From Dehalococcoidales bacterium (lineage in GTDB: Bacteria > Chloroflexota > Dehalococcoidia > E44-bin15): DNA of 10,884 bases. Positions 1-7,304 of this stretch are shown in pieces; the stretch's first letter is position 1; every line of letters begins with the position of its first letter. The stretch is taken from NCBI GenBank assembly GCA_012974295.1, contig JAAXQM010000028.1, positions 1 through 10,884 of the forward strand. The letters are read 5' to 3'. Below the pieces are notes generated by a model. The model searched no databases. It saw only the letters and a program-made list of their open reading frames with translations, and had not been told where the DNA came from. The position numbers and the translations under genes are program-made.

Positions 1-54
1 CAATATATAGATCAGTCACCTTACCTAATAATGACATGTAAGGACATATGGATC

Positions 55-1077
55 TCAAACGCCCTGTATTATTACCCGACTCTCCCCTTTCTGCTCCATC
101 ACCTCGCCAATCAGTGTAGCTCCTGGTATGCCATGCAATAGCCTCGTTGCATTACTTGGGGCGGTAATTATAATCATGCCTACCCCCATATTAAAGACGC
201 GATACATCTCCTGTTCATCAATATTGCCCTGCTTTTGGATCAGGGAAAAGATGGGAAGGTCTACCCAAGCGCCCCGATTTATTTTAGATGCAAGTCCCTG
301 TGGAAGGATGCGGGGAAGGTTGCCCGGTATGCCTCCTCCTGTGATATGGGCCATGCCCTTAATCTCAGGTAGGAATGGCTTTAGCGCGGGATAGTAGCAG
401 TGGTGGGGTTTCAGTAACTCTTCTCCTAGGGTGCAACCGAGTTCGGGATAAAATACATTAAATTCAGAACGTTCGACGTTAAATATCTTGCGCACTAGAG
501 AGTATCCATTGGTGTGAAGACCGCTTGATGGTAGCCCGATAATAGGATCGCTAGCTGTAATCGAACTTCCATTTATAATGCTGCTCTTCTCCGCTGCTCC
601 AACAATGAAACCGACCAGGTCATATTCGTCCTCGTGGTAAAGCCCGGGCATCTCAGCGGTCTCTCCGCCAATGAGGGCGCAGCCTACCCCGGTCAGTGCA
701 TGAACCATACCTTTGATGATGCTTTCCAGGGTTTGTGGAACCAGCTTTGACATGGCTATGTAGTCCTGGAAGAAGAGGGGAGAAGCACCGCAGGTAAGGA
801 TATCGTTTACACAGTGGTTTACCAGATCAGCTCCTATAGTGTCATGTTTATCCAGTGCACAGGCAATCTTCAGCTTGGTGCCCACCCCATCGGTGCTGGA
901 GACGATGACAGGCTCCTCATAACCCTTCAGCTCAAAGAGACCACCAAAAAAACCGAGGTCGCCAAGAACCTCGGTTGTGAATGTAGAACGCGCCTGTTTG
1001 CGTACCGACTTTATTATTTTATCAGCAGCATCAATGTCCACGCCCGCGTCACGATAGGTTTCTCTCTTTGCATCCAA
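55..1077 (-). CDS. purM: Phosphoribosylformylglycinamidine cyclo-ligase (AIR synthetase)
   Basis: PurM converts formylglycinamidine ribonucleotide plus ATP to aminoimidazole ribonucleotide, the fifth step of de novo purine synthesis, in the cytoplasm. The 340-aa product has the usual family length and landmarks: TYRDAGVDI near residue 7, the GVGTK loop at 64-68, DLVNHCVNDIL at 84-94, GGETAEMPG at 137-145, GLPSSGLHTNGYSL at 181-194 and HITGGGI at 244-250. It lies 3 nt downstream of the purF stop and is surely cotranscribed with it. The start codon is TTG (1077-1075); an AAGGGG ribosome-binding site lies 6 nt upstream, and no in-frame ATG is available near the conserved N-terminus. The stop is TGA at 57-55. 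I see no frameshift or missing motif. Identification is by recognised family motifs. Confidence 0.97.
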   Translation of the reverse strand: MDAKRETYRDAGVDIDAADKIIKSVRKQARSTFTTEVLGDLGFFGGLFELKGYEEPVIVSSTDGVGTKLKIACALDKHDTIGADLVNHCVNDILTCGASPLFFQDYIAMSKLVPQTLESIIKGMVHALTGVGCALIGGETAEMPGLYHEDEYDLVGFIVGAAEKSSIINGSSITASDPIIGLPSSGLHTNGYSLVRKIFNVERSEFNVFYPELGCTLGEELLKPHHCYYPALKPFLPEIKGMAHITGGGIPGNLPRILPQGLASKINRGAWVDLPIFSLIQKQGNIDEQEMYRVFNMGVGMIIITAPSNATRLLHGIPGATLIGEVMEQKGESRVIIQGV

Positions 1078-1080
1078 GAA

Positions 1081-2475
1081 TTACCCCTTGAGTGACTCTA
1101 AAGATAGTTTATCCATACCCAGCTGTACCGGCACTGGATAATCGCCGGTGAAACAGGCGAGGCAAAATAGCTCTTTGGGGAGAGCTACTGCTTCTATGAG
1201 TCCTTCTATACTCATATAGCCGAGGGTGTCAGCGCCGATGTATCGTGCAATCTCGGGAACCTCTTTATAGGCAGCGATGAGTTCCCAGCTGCTGGCCATA
1301 TCTACGCCAAGAAAGCAAGGGTAGCGAATTGGAGGGGCGCAGACACGCATGTGCACCTCTTTGACACCACCCCGCCTGAGCAGAGCAATCACACGTGGTG
1401 TGGTAGTGCCACGGACGATGCTATCATCAACAAGCACTACACTCTTTCCCTCAAGTCTCTCTGGCATTGGATTAAACTTTAGCTGGACGCCAAGCTCTCT
1501 GATTCGCTGGTCGGGCTCGATGAATGTGCGCCCGACATACCGGTTCTTTAGCAGTCCCTCGGTGAAGGGTATGCCTGACTCCTGAGAATAGCCAATACCG
1601 GCGGTTGTCGCCGAGTCAGGAACGCCAATAACAATATCAGCATCTACCGGATGTTCCCGGGCAAGTCTAGCCCCCATCGCTTCTCTTGCCGAATAAATAC
1701 GGCGCCCCTCTATCATGCTATCGGGACGAGCGAAGTATATATATTCGAATATACACAATCCTCGCTTTGCATTGTTGCGCTTATCCTTGTAGCTTCTCAT
1801 TCCTTTGCTATCGATGGACACTATCTCGCCGGGCTCAACATCGCGCAGGAATTGAGCTCCTATATGGTCTAGTGCACAGCTTTCCGAAGCGAGCACCCAA
1901 CCGCCATCGAGCCTGCCCAGGCACAGTGGACGAACTCCCAGCGGATCACGCACTCCATAAAGGGTATCATCGGTCATGAGCACAAGCGAATAGGCGCCCA
2001 CGAGCCTGCTCATTGCATATTGGATCCGTTCATTCCATGTCTTGCTTGTAGAGGAGAGGATTAGGTAGGCTATGATTTCTGAGTCTGTGGTCGTAGCGAA
2101 ACTGTAGCCCTGTTCCTCAAGCTGCTGGCGCAGTTCTTTGGCGTTTACGATATTACCATTGTGCCCCAGGGCTAACTTGCCGGATGGGCCATCGACAATA
2201 ATAGGCTGGGCGTTGCCGGCGTGACTGGAGCCTGTGGTGGAATATCGGTTGTGTCCGATAGCTATATCACCACAGAGATGACTTAGCACCTCTTCATCAA
2301 ACGCCTGGGCAACCAGCCCCATCTTTGTGTGTACGCGGATATGCTCCCCATCAGAGGTAGCTATACCAGAACTCTCCTGACCTCGGTGTTGAAGCGAGTA
2401 GAGGCCAAAGAAGGTAAGTCTGGATACATCCTCGCCCGGGGCGTAAACCCCAAAAAGGGCACAGCATTCTTGCAT
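1081..2475 (-). CDS. purF: Amidophosphoribosyltransferase (glutamine PRPP amidotransferase), [4Fe-4S] type
   Basis: PurF catalyses the committed step of purine synthesis: PRPP plus glutamine gives phosphoribosylamine. The 464-aa protein has an N-terminal Ntn glutaminase domain (about residues 5-230) and a C-terminal phosphoribosyltransferase domain. The nucleophile should be Cys5, because CALFGV aligns with the CGVFGI start of mature Bacillus PurF; residues 1-4 (MQEC) would be a short propeptide. Other visible motifs are LQHRGQES at 28-35, GHNRYSTTG at 74-82, GHNGN at 104-108 and the PRPP loop VLVDDSIVRGTT at 347-358. Cys241, Cys387, Cys438 and Cys441 match the four cluster ligands of the Bacillus subtilis enzyme, so this is the oxygen-sensitive Fe-S class, not the E. 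coli class. The gene has its own promoter (2504-2533) and leads into purM. Confidence 0.97.
   Translation of the reverse strand: MQECCALFGVYAPGEDVSRLTFFGLYSLQHRGQESSGIATSDGEHIRVHTKMGLVAQAFDEEVLSHLCGDIAIGHNRYSTTGSSHAGNAQPIIVDGPSGKLALGHNGNIVNAKELRQQLEEQGYSFATTTDSEIIAYLILSSTSKTWNERIQYAMSRLVGAYSLVLMTDDTLYGVRDPLGVRPLCLGRLDGGWVLASESCALDHIGAQFLRDVEPGEIVSIDSKGMRSYKDKRNNAKRGLCIFEYIYFARPDSMIEGRRIYSAREAMGARLAREHPVDADIVIGVPDSATTAGIGYSQESGIPFTEGLLKNRYVGRTFIEPDQRIRELGVQLKFNPMPERLEGKSVVLVDDSIVRGTTTPRVIALLRRGGVKEVHMRVCAPPIRYPCFLGVDMASSWELIAAYKEVPEIARYIGADTLGYMSIEGLIEAVALPKELFCLACFTGDYPVPVQLGMDKLSLESLKG
1084..1089 (-). promoter_or_regulatory. Ribosome-binding site fixing the TTG start of purM
   Basis: On the minus strand AAGGGG sits in the last codons of purF, followed by the purF TAA stop and TTC, then the TTG start of purM. 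The 6-nt spacing is ideal. A nearby ATG at 1073-1071 is out of frame, so this site supports TTG as the true start. Confidence 0.7.
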
Positions 2476-2503
2476 GCGTTTTATTGTTGCCCCCTACATA
2501 CCC

Positions 2504-2533
2504 ATTATATGCCTTTAACTAACACAGGGTCAA
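2504..2533 (-). promoter_or_regulatory. Sigma70-type promoter of purF-purM
   Basis: On the minus strand a -35 box TTGACC (2533-2528, 5 of 6 matches) is followed by an 18-nt spacer and a perfect -10 box TATAAT (2509-2504). The predicted start is near 2497, giving a leader of about 21 nt. A purine-rich AGGGGG lies in that leader, 14 nt from the ATG, which is farther than usual. The promoter makes purF-purM at least partly independent of the upstream tlyA-hydrolase pair. Confidence 0.65.
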
Positions 2534-2534
2534 A

Positions 2535-2556
2535 CTCGAAATAATCTCGAAATATT
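2535..2556. repeat. Two-copy 11-bp tandem direct repeat next to the purF -35 box
   Basis: Positions 2535-2545 read CTCGAAATAAT and 2546-2556 read CTCGAAATATT, 10 of 11 identical. The period is about one helical turn. The repeat ends one base from the -35 box of the purF promoter and overlaps the stop codon of the hydrolase gene. It could bind a regulator or act as an AT-rich upstream element; the sequence alone does not decide. Confidence 0.6.
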
Positions 2557-3322
2557 AAGATACTTGGCAGGTCAGCCACTTGATAGCACCATCCATTGCC
2601 TGTTCCTCAAGGCGAAGCCTATGGCCAGCTCCCTCTATGAGCAGGATCTCCTTGGGTTCCCCCGCTCGCTCAAATAGCTCCAAAGCGCTTTTCGTGTCTA
2701 CTACGTCGTCATTCGTACCTTGGATGATTAGAAGAGGCCTTGGCGAAATATTTTCGATCGACGCGATAGGCTTTACCTTGTTGAAGTCAGCCTTCCAGCC
2801 TGCAGGCGATGTCGGAAAATCTTTTTCCCTGATTATACCGATGTCGCGAAATCGTTTAATGGCAGACTCAGCGCTCTCATGGTTAGTTGCGAAGTGAAAC
2901 TGCGTGGGGCAGGCGCATAAGACGAGTGATGAAACCCTCGAATCTTGAGAAGCAACATGGACGGAGACAGCTGCACCGGCGCTGAAGCCCATGACTGAGA
3001 TCTTACACCTGTCTACCTCGCTCATATTGTATAGATAATCCAGGACTACTACTAAGTCCCTGGTCCAGCCTGCAATATCGAAGTTACCCTCGCTATCCCC
3101 CGTCCCCCTGAAGTTGAAAATGGCAGTTATAAACCCGGCCTGAGAGAATCTCTCAGCAAGCGCTGGATAGCCTGGATCGCTGGGATCAGGTGGGCCACCC
3201 CCCGGAATACCGTGGCACAGGCAGAGAGCGGGGGAGGGTTCCCAATCTTGCGAATATGGAAAATAAACCTCGCCCTTTAATTTAATGCCTTCCGATTGCA
3301 ATGAGATATTAGTCTTCGCCAT
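2555..3322 (-). CDS. Alpha/beta-hydrolase of unknown substrate
   Basis: A 255-aa serine hydrolase of the alpha/beta fold, esterase/peptidase-like. The oxyanion-hole strand is CHGIPGG at 36-42, the nucleophile elbow GFSAG places Ser114, the acid is probably Asp205 in GTNDDVV at 202-208, and the base is His234 in GAGHR at 231-235. FNFRGTGDSEG at 69-79 is the typical loop after strand 4. There is no signal peptide or membrane segment, so it should be cytoplasmic. Its ATG lies 2 nt after the tlyA stop, so the two are probably one transcript, although I see no good ribosome-binding site and it may depend on coupling. The catalytic set is complete, so it should be active; the substrate cannot be told from sequence, and neither the rRNA methyltransferase upstream nor the purine genes downstream suggests one. 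Confidence 0.9.
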   Translation of the reverse strand: MAKTNISLQSEGIKLKGEVYFPYSQDWEPSPALCLCHGIPGGGPPDPSDPGYPALAERFSQAGFITAIFNFRGTGDSEGNFDIAGWTRDLVVVLDYLYNMSEVDRCKISVMGFSAGAAVSVHVASQDSRVSSLVLCACPTQFHFATNHESAESAIKRFRDIGIIREKDFPTSPAGWKADFNKVKPIASIENISPRPLLIIQGTNDDVVDTKSALELFERAGEPKEILLIEGAGHRLRLEEQAMDGAIKWLTCQVS

Positions 3323-3324
3323 CG

Positions 3325-4044
3325 CTACACATTCAATATTACGAAAAACTCGCGATTTCCAGAGGCACCGAGAATGGGCGAAGGGGTGAGCCCACTGAGC
3401 CTGTACCTTCTTTCTATAGCCCAGGAGATAAACCGGCCCAGGACGCGGGCATGAAGAAAGGGATCCTTGACCAGTCCTCCTTTCCCCACTTGAGCCCGTC
3501 CTGCCTCAAACTGAGGCTTCACCAGGCAGACCAACTGCCCCCCTGGCTTTACCAGTTTGGACACATTTGGCACAACCTTCTCCAGCGAGATGAAGGAAAG
3601 ATCTAATGTGGCTAGATCAACCGGCTCGGGCAATGAGAAGGGGTAATGGGCGTTCACTCGTTCCATGACAACTACCCGGGGTTCTACTCTCAATCTATAG
3701 TCCAATTGTCCATAACCGACGTCGACAGCGTATACCCTGCTTGCCCCCCGCTTGAGCAGGCAATCGGTAAAGCCACCGGTTGAAGCGCCGACATCTAGGG
3801 CCACCAGTGAACCGACATCAATATTATACAGATCCAGGACATGGGATAACTTTATGCCTCCTCTACTCACAAAGGGTGGTTTTTGTCGTAGACGGATCGG
3901 CACGTCTGTATTCACCTGTATGGCTGGTTTAATTATTACCCTTTCCTCAACGAGAACATCACCTGCCATAATCAGAGCATGTGCTTTTACCCGGCTCTCT
4001 ACCAGTCCACGTTCCACCAGAAGAAGATCGAGGCGTTGCTTCAT
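3325..4044 (-). CDS. tlyA: TlyA-family rRNA 2'-O-methyltransferase (S4 plus FtsJ domains)
   Basis: The 239-aa protein has an N-terminal S4 RNA-binding domain (about 1-60, starting MKQRLDLLLVERGL) and a Rossmann methyltransferase domain of FtsJ type (about 60-239). SAM motif I is DVGASTGGFTD at 84-94. A K-D-K-E catalytic tetrad like that of the family is visible: Lys65 in SRGGIKL, Asp148 in LDLSF, Lys176 in LVKPQFE, Glu232 in GNREF. In Mycobacterium the family 2'-O-methylates cytidines in 16S and 23S rRNA and confers capreomycin sensitivity; shorter TlyA forms modify only 16S. I chose the ATG at 4044-4042 because it gives the classic family N-terminus. In-frame ATG at 4056 and GTG at 4065 would add 4 or 7 residues and have a GAGG nearby, so the exact start is open. 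It leads the tlyA-hydrolase pair. Hemolysin names for this family are historical. Confidence 0.92.
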   Translation of the reverse strand: MKQRLDLLLVERGLVESRVKAHALIMAGDVLVEERVIIKPAIQVNTDVPIRLRQKPPFVSRGGIKLSHVLDLYNIDVGSLVALDVGASTGGFTDCLLKRGASRVYAVDVGYGQLDYRLRVEPRVVVMERVNAHYPFSLPEPVDLATLDLSFISLEKVVPNVSKLVKPGGQLVCLVKPQFEAGRAQVGKGGLVKDPFLHARVLGRFISWAIERRYRLSGLTPSPILGASGNREFFVILNV

Positions 4045-4051
4045 TATGTTT

Positions 4052-4081
4052 AGCATAAGCCTCACTTAGGAAAACAGTCAA
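4052..4081 (-). promoter_or_regulatory. Candidate tlyA promoter, possibly giving a leaderless mRNA
   Basis: On the minus strand TTGACT (4081-4076, 5 of 6 matches to the -35 consensus), an 18-nt spacer and TATGCT (4057-4052, 4 of 6 matches to the -10) point at a transcription start at 4045 or 4044. That coincides with the preferred tlyA ATG, so translation could be leaderless. If a longer start (4056 or 4065) is real, this promoter cannot be the one used for it. Confidence 0.4.
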
Positions 4082-4091
4082 GGAGCTCCTT
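4080..4091. repeat. Perfect 12-bp palindrome at the tlyA -35 region
   Basis: AAGGAGCTCCTT is its own reverse complement over all 12 bases and shares two bases with the candidate tlyA -35 box. The position suits an operator for a dimeric regulator, but a single 12-bp palindrome can also arise by chance, so the functional reading is an inference. Confidence 0.45.
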
Positions 4092-4171
4092 CCGGCAGTG
4101 GACGTAATGGATTCTTTTTCTTTGAGGATTGGGGCAATTATCCATACCATACAAAACCGCACATAATACGC

Positions 4172-4200
4172 TTGACACAGCCATCGAATAGTGGTAAATT
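4172..4200 (+). promoter_or_regulatory. Sigma70-type promoter of the str/S10 ribosomal operon
   Basis: A perfect -35 TTGACA (4172-4177), a 17-nt spacer and a -10 TAAATT (4195-4200, 4 of 6 matches) precede rpsL. The expected start is near 4207, giving a leader of about 110 nt. No other comparably good promoter is seen before the following genes, so it may drive the whole run from rpsL through rplD. Confidence 0.65.
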
Positions 4201-4279
4201 AATACGGTTAGTGCATAGAAGCTAGCCTGACAGAGGTCGGAAGGTCGGTTGGGCCGGGCCAGAAAGGCAGTTCAGCTCT

Positions 4280-4294
4280 AAGGCTTTCGGCCTT
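4280..4294 (+). promoter_or_regulatory. Leader hairpin upstream of rpsL, with an alternative pairing partner
   Basis: AAGGC (4280-4284) and GCCTT (4290-4294) can form a 5-bp stem with a 5-nt loop. The same 3' arm, GCCTTT at 4290-4295, can pair instead with AAAGGC at 4263-4268. The bases after it (TTTAACTTTGTT) are moderately U-rich. This may be a weak attenuator or translational control structure, but the stems are short. An 8-bp tandem repeat (AGGTCGGA, AGGTCGGT) lies just upstream at 4234-4249. Confidence 0.3.
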
Positions 4295-4306
4295 TAACTT
4301 TGTTCT

Positions 4307-4313
4307 GGAGGTG
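4307..4313 (+). promoter_or_regulatory. Ribosome-binding site fixing the rpsL start at 4317
   Basis: GGAGGTG overlaps an upstream in-frame GTG at 4311 that would otherwise be a possible start. With core GGAGG and 5 nt of spacing it serves the GTG at 4317, which also gives the conserved S12 N-terminus MPTINQLVRKG. Confidence 0.75.
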
Positions 4314-4316
4314 CAA

Positions 4317-4745
4317 GTGCCAACTATAAACCAACTGGTGAGAAAAGGGCGCGTAAAGGCGCAGAAAAAAACCAAGACGCCGGCGCTGCATTATACGTAT
4401 AATGCATTAAAGGGACGGATGTCGCAGATAGATGGCGCTCCTCAGAGACGCGGTGTATGTACTCAGGTTAAGACTATGACGCCAAAGAAACCAAATTCCG
4501 CGTTGCGTAAGGTTGCACGTGTCAGGCTTACAAATGGTATGGAAGTGACTGCGTATATACCTGGAGAGGGACATAATCTTCAGGAACACTCTGCAGTCCT
4601 GCTGCGGGGTGGTCGTGTAAAGGATTTGCCTGGTGTCAGGTATCATATTATTCGGGGTGCTCTGGATACGGGAGGCGTGGAGGATCGACAGCAGGGCCGT
4701 AGCAAGTATGGGGCGAAGCGGACCAAGCGCTCCAGTGGAGACTAG
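4317..4745 (+). CDS. rpsL: 30S ribosomal protein S12
   Basis: S12 sits at the decoding centre of the small subunit and helps monitor codon-anticodon pairing. The 142-aa product starts with GTG and reads MPTINQLVRKG, then carries the core TPKKPNSALRKVARVRLTNG (55-74) and RGGRVKDLPGVRYH (97-110). Lys57 and Lys102 correspond to the E. coli streptomycin-resistance positions 42 and 87, and both are wild type. Asp103 corresponds to the residue methylthiolated by RimO. Residues about 24-41 form an extra segment compared with E. coli; Bacillus S12 has a segment of the same kind at this place, so it is a lineage marker and not damage. It is the first gene of the operon, preceded by a strong promoter and leader, and ends 1 nt before rpsG. 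Confidence 0.97.
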   Translation: MPTINQLVRKGRVKAQKKTKTPALHYTYNALKGRMSQIDGAPQRRGVCTQVKTMTPKKPNSALRKVARVRLTNGMEVTAYIPGEGHNLQEHSAVLLRGGRVKDLPGVRYHIIRGALDTGGVEDRQQGRSKYGAKRTKRSSGD

Positions 4746-4746
4746 A

Positions 4747-5217
4747 ATGCCGAGAAGAGCAAGGGTTACCAAAAGGAAGATAGCACCTGATGCAAGGTAC
4801 CAAAATGTTACTATATCCAGGTTAATTAATAGGATAATGAACTGCGGGAAAAAGAGTACCGCGGAGCGGATCGTATATGACGCTCTCGATATTATTGCGG
4901 AGCAGGTGAAAGGGGATCCTCTGCCTACACTGGAACTGGCGCTTAGAAATGCAACACCGATGCTTGAGGTTAAACCGCGTCGTGTTGGTGGTGCAACATA
5001 CCAGGTGCCCATAGAGGTGAGACAGGGGCGTGGTATAGCCCTGGCTATACGCTGGCTTCTAAAAGCGACGAAGGCCCGTGGGGGTAAGTCTATGGCGGAG
5101 AAGCTAGCAGCGGAAATTTTGGATGCCTCCCAAAGGCAGGGGGCCACTGTTAAGAAACGAGATGATACACATAGGATGGCGGAGGCAAATCGAGCCTTCG
5201 CTCATTATCGGTGGTAA
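4747..5217 (+). CDS. rpsG: 30S ribosomal protein S7
   Basis: S7 is the primary rRNA-binding protein that nucleates folding of the 16S 3' domain and lines the E site. The 156-aa product starts MPRRARVTKRKIAPDARYQN and contains ALRNATPMLEVKPRRVGGATYQVP (split here: ALRNATPMLEV, then KPRRVGGATYQVP, about 65-89) and ends with a run including MAEANRAFAHYRW, all typical. The ATG at 4747 has GGAG 6 nt upstream within the end of rpsL and gives the conserved N-terminus; upstream in-frame starts lie inside rpsL and would add non-homologous sequence. It is cotranscribed with rpsL and fusA. In E. coli S7 represses translation of its own operon; the sequence here does not show whether that holds. Confidence 0.97.
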   Translation: MPRRARVTKRKIAPDARYQNVTISRLINRIMNCGKKSTAERIVYDALDIIAEQVKGDPLPTLELALRNATPMLEVKPRRVGGATYQVPIEVRQGRGIALAIRWLLKATKARGGKSMAEKLAAEILDASQRQGATVKKRDDTHRMAEANRAFAHYRW

Positions 5218-5222
5218 AAACT

Positions 5223-7304
5223 ATGACTAGGTCATTCCCTTTGGAACGTATGAGAAATATAGGCATCATCGCACATATCGATGCAGGTAAAACAACGCTT
5301 ACCGAGAGGATACTTTACTATACTGGTCGCACCTATAAGCTGGGCGATGTGGATGATGGTACTACGGTAATGGATTGGATGGCGCAGGAAAAGGAGCGGG
5401 GAATAACGATTACGGCTGCAGCAACTACGTGTGAGTGGTCAGACCATCGTGTCAATATTATCGATACACCAGGGCATGTGGACTTCACTGCTGAGGTAGA
5501 GAGGAGTCTTCGGGTTCTCGATGGCGGTGTCGTGGTTTTCGATGCGGTTGCTGGCGTTGAACCTCAGTCGGAGACTGTCTGGAGACAAGCGGACCGATAT
5601 GGTGTTCCCAAGATTTGTTTCGTCAATAAGATGGACCGCGTAGGGGCCGATTTCTATCGTACCGTAGATATGATTAAGCAACGACTGGGCGCAGTTGCCG
5701 TGCCCATACAATTGCCTTTAGGAACCGAGAACGCCTTTAAAGGTGTTATAGATATAATAGAGCAAAGCGCATGGGCTTTCAGTGATGACCTCGATAAAGT
5801 CCCCGTGGAAGTAGCCATACCTCAAGATTACGTAGAGATAACTAGTAGGCATAGAGAGACGATGATCGAGAGGCTGGCAGAAAACGATGACCACTTAATG
5901 ACTCTCTACTTAGAAGGGAGAACCATCGATACCTCCACTATTAAAGAGGCTCTAAGACGGGCTACCATCGCAAATCGATTGGTGCCAGTTCTTTGCGGCA
6001 GTGCCCTGCGGAATAAAGGCATACAATATATCCTCGATGCTGTTATATCCTATCTTCCTTCACCTAATGATGTGCCTCCTGTGGTAGGCATTGATCCACG
6101 TAATGGCAAGGAACTTCAGCGCTCCCCTGTTGACGGAGACCCTTTTTCCGCCCTGGCCTTTAAGATAGTTTCAGACCCGTTTATCGGAAGGCTGGTCTAT
6201 TTCAGGGTTTATTCAGGAAAGGTGGAGGCTGGCGCTCAGGTGTATAACTCCAGAAGGGAGCAACGGGTAAAGATCGGACGACTGCTTCAGATGCATGCGA
6301 ATCGCCGCGAGGAGGTCAAGCAACTTGAGGCCGGCGATATCGCTGCTGCTTTAGGTTTAAAAGATACCTACACCGGTGATACGCTTTGTAATGTTAATAC
6401 GCCCATAGTGCTGGAAACGATTCGTTTTCCCCAACCGGTGCTATCGTTAACTATCGAGCCCAAGTCGAAGGCCGATCAGGATCGACTGGATGATGCCCTT
6501 GCCAAATTGGCGCATGAGGATCCTACCTTCACCGCCCGTAATGATGACGAAATGGGGCAAACGATCATTTCAGGTATGGGCGAGTTGCATCTTGAGGTCA
6601 TCGTGGAACGGATGCTACGTGAGTTTCAGGTTGGGGCAAGAATTGGCAAGCCCCGGGTTGCTTACAGGGAGACCATAACCGTGCCCGTAAAGGTTGAGGG
6701 GAGGTTCATCAAACAGAGTGGGGGTCGAGGGCAATATGGACACGTCTGGATTGAACTCCAACCGGGGGAACGGGGAAGCGGCTTTGAGTTTGTAAACGGG
6801 ATTAAAGGTGGTACTATCCCCAGACAATATATCCCCTCAGTAGAAAACGGCATAAGGGGAGCAATGGAGGGTGGCGTTGTAGGCGGTTACCCCCTGATAG
6901 ATATTAAGGCTACACTGTATGATGGGAGTTTCCATGAAGTTGATTCCTCTGATATCGCTTTCAAGATCGCTGGCGCCATGGCGCTGAAGGACGGGGTAAA
7001 AAGGGCTAAGCCCATTGTACTTGAGCCAGTCATGAAGATGGAGGTAATCAGTCCTGAGATATTCATGGGAGACATAATTGGAGACCTCAACTCGAGGAGG
7101 AGCCAAATACAGAGCATCGACAGTAGTAGGGACACGAAGATAATCAACTGCCTTATTCCCTTAGCAGGGACATTCGGCTATGCTACTGATCTCAGGTCAA
7201 AGAGCCAGGGAAGGGCAAACTTTGCAATGGAATTTCATCGCTATGAGGGGATGCCCCAAGATTTAACTGAGCAGCTTGTAGTCAAAGTGGGAGGAGTCGC
7301 CTAA
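5223..7304 (+). CDS. fusA: Translation elongation factor G
   Basis: EF-G is the GTPase that drives tRNA-mRNA translocation on the ribosome and, with RRF, recycling. The 693-aa product has the normal family length and intact G motifs: AHIDAGKTT (17-25), RGITI in switch I, DTPGHVDF (G3), NKMDR (G4) and a GSALRNKG stretch (G5). Domains II to V follow, including SGGRGQYGHVWIELQPG of domain IV. I take the ATG at 5223, with GGTGG 8 nt upstream; an in-frame GTG at 5211 would add four residues and overlap the rpsG stop. The TAA stop overlaps the rpsJ ATG by one base. In the classic str operon tuf follows fusA; here there is none. Confidence 0.97.
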   Translation: MTRSFPLERMRNIGIIAHIDAGKTTLTERILYYTGRTYKLGDVDDGTTVMDWMAQEKERGITITAAATTCEWSDHRVNIIDTPGHVDFTAEVERSLRVLDGGVVVFDAVAGVEPQSETVWRQADRYGVPKICFVNKMDRVGADFYRTVDMIKQRLGAVAVPIQLPLGTENAFKGVIDIIEQSAWAFSDDLDKVPVEVAIPQDYVEITSRHRETMIERLAENDDHLMTLYLEGRTIDTSTIKEALRRATIANRLVPVLCGSALRNKGIQYILDAVISYLPSPNDVPPVVGIDPRNGKELQRSPVDGDPFSALAFKIVSDPFIGRLVYFRVYSGKVEAGAQVYNSRREQRVKIGRLLQMHANRREEVKQLEAGDIAAALGLKDTYTGDTLCNVNTPIVLETIRFPQPVLSLTIEPKSKADQDRLDDALAKLAHEDPTFTARNDDEMGQTIISGMGELHLEVIVERMLREFQVGARIGKPRVAYRETITVPVKVEGRFIKQSGGRGQYGHVWIELQPGERGSGFEFVNGIKGGTIPRQYIPSVENGIRGAMEGGVVGGYPLIDIKATLYDGSFHEVDSSDIAFKIAGAMALKDGVKRAKPIVLEPVMKMEVISPEIFMGDIIGDLNSRRSQIQSIDSSRDTKIINCLIPLAGTFGYATDLRSKSQGRANFAMEFHRYEGMPQDLTEQLVVKVGGVA

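Noticed and set aside
19..43. CCTTAC/GTAAGG inverted repeat after the purM stop, as a transcription terminator
   Set aside because: Six base pairs with a 13-nt loop and no T-run after it; too weak for an intrinsic terminator.
1..54. A short open frame on the minus strand from ATG at 37-35 to the window edge, as a possible next gene after purM
   Set aside because: Only 12 codons are visible, they match no family I recognise, and no convincing ribosome-binding site precedes the ATG.
4311..4316. rpsL start at GTG 4311
   Set aside because: That codon is part of the GGAGGTG ribosome-binding site and would add MQ ahead of the conserved S12 start.
4407..5147. A 246-codon open frame on the minus strand opposite rpsL and rpsG
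   Set aside because: It lies fully antisense to two certain ribosomal genes, shows no family motif and is explained by their codon bias.
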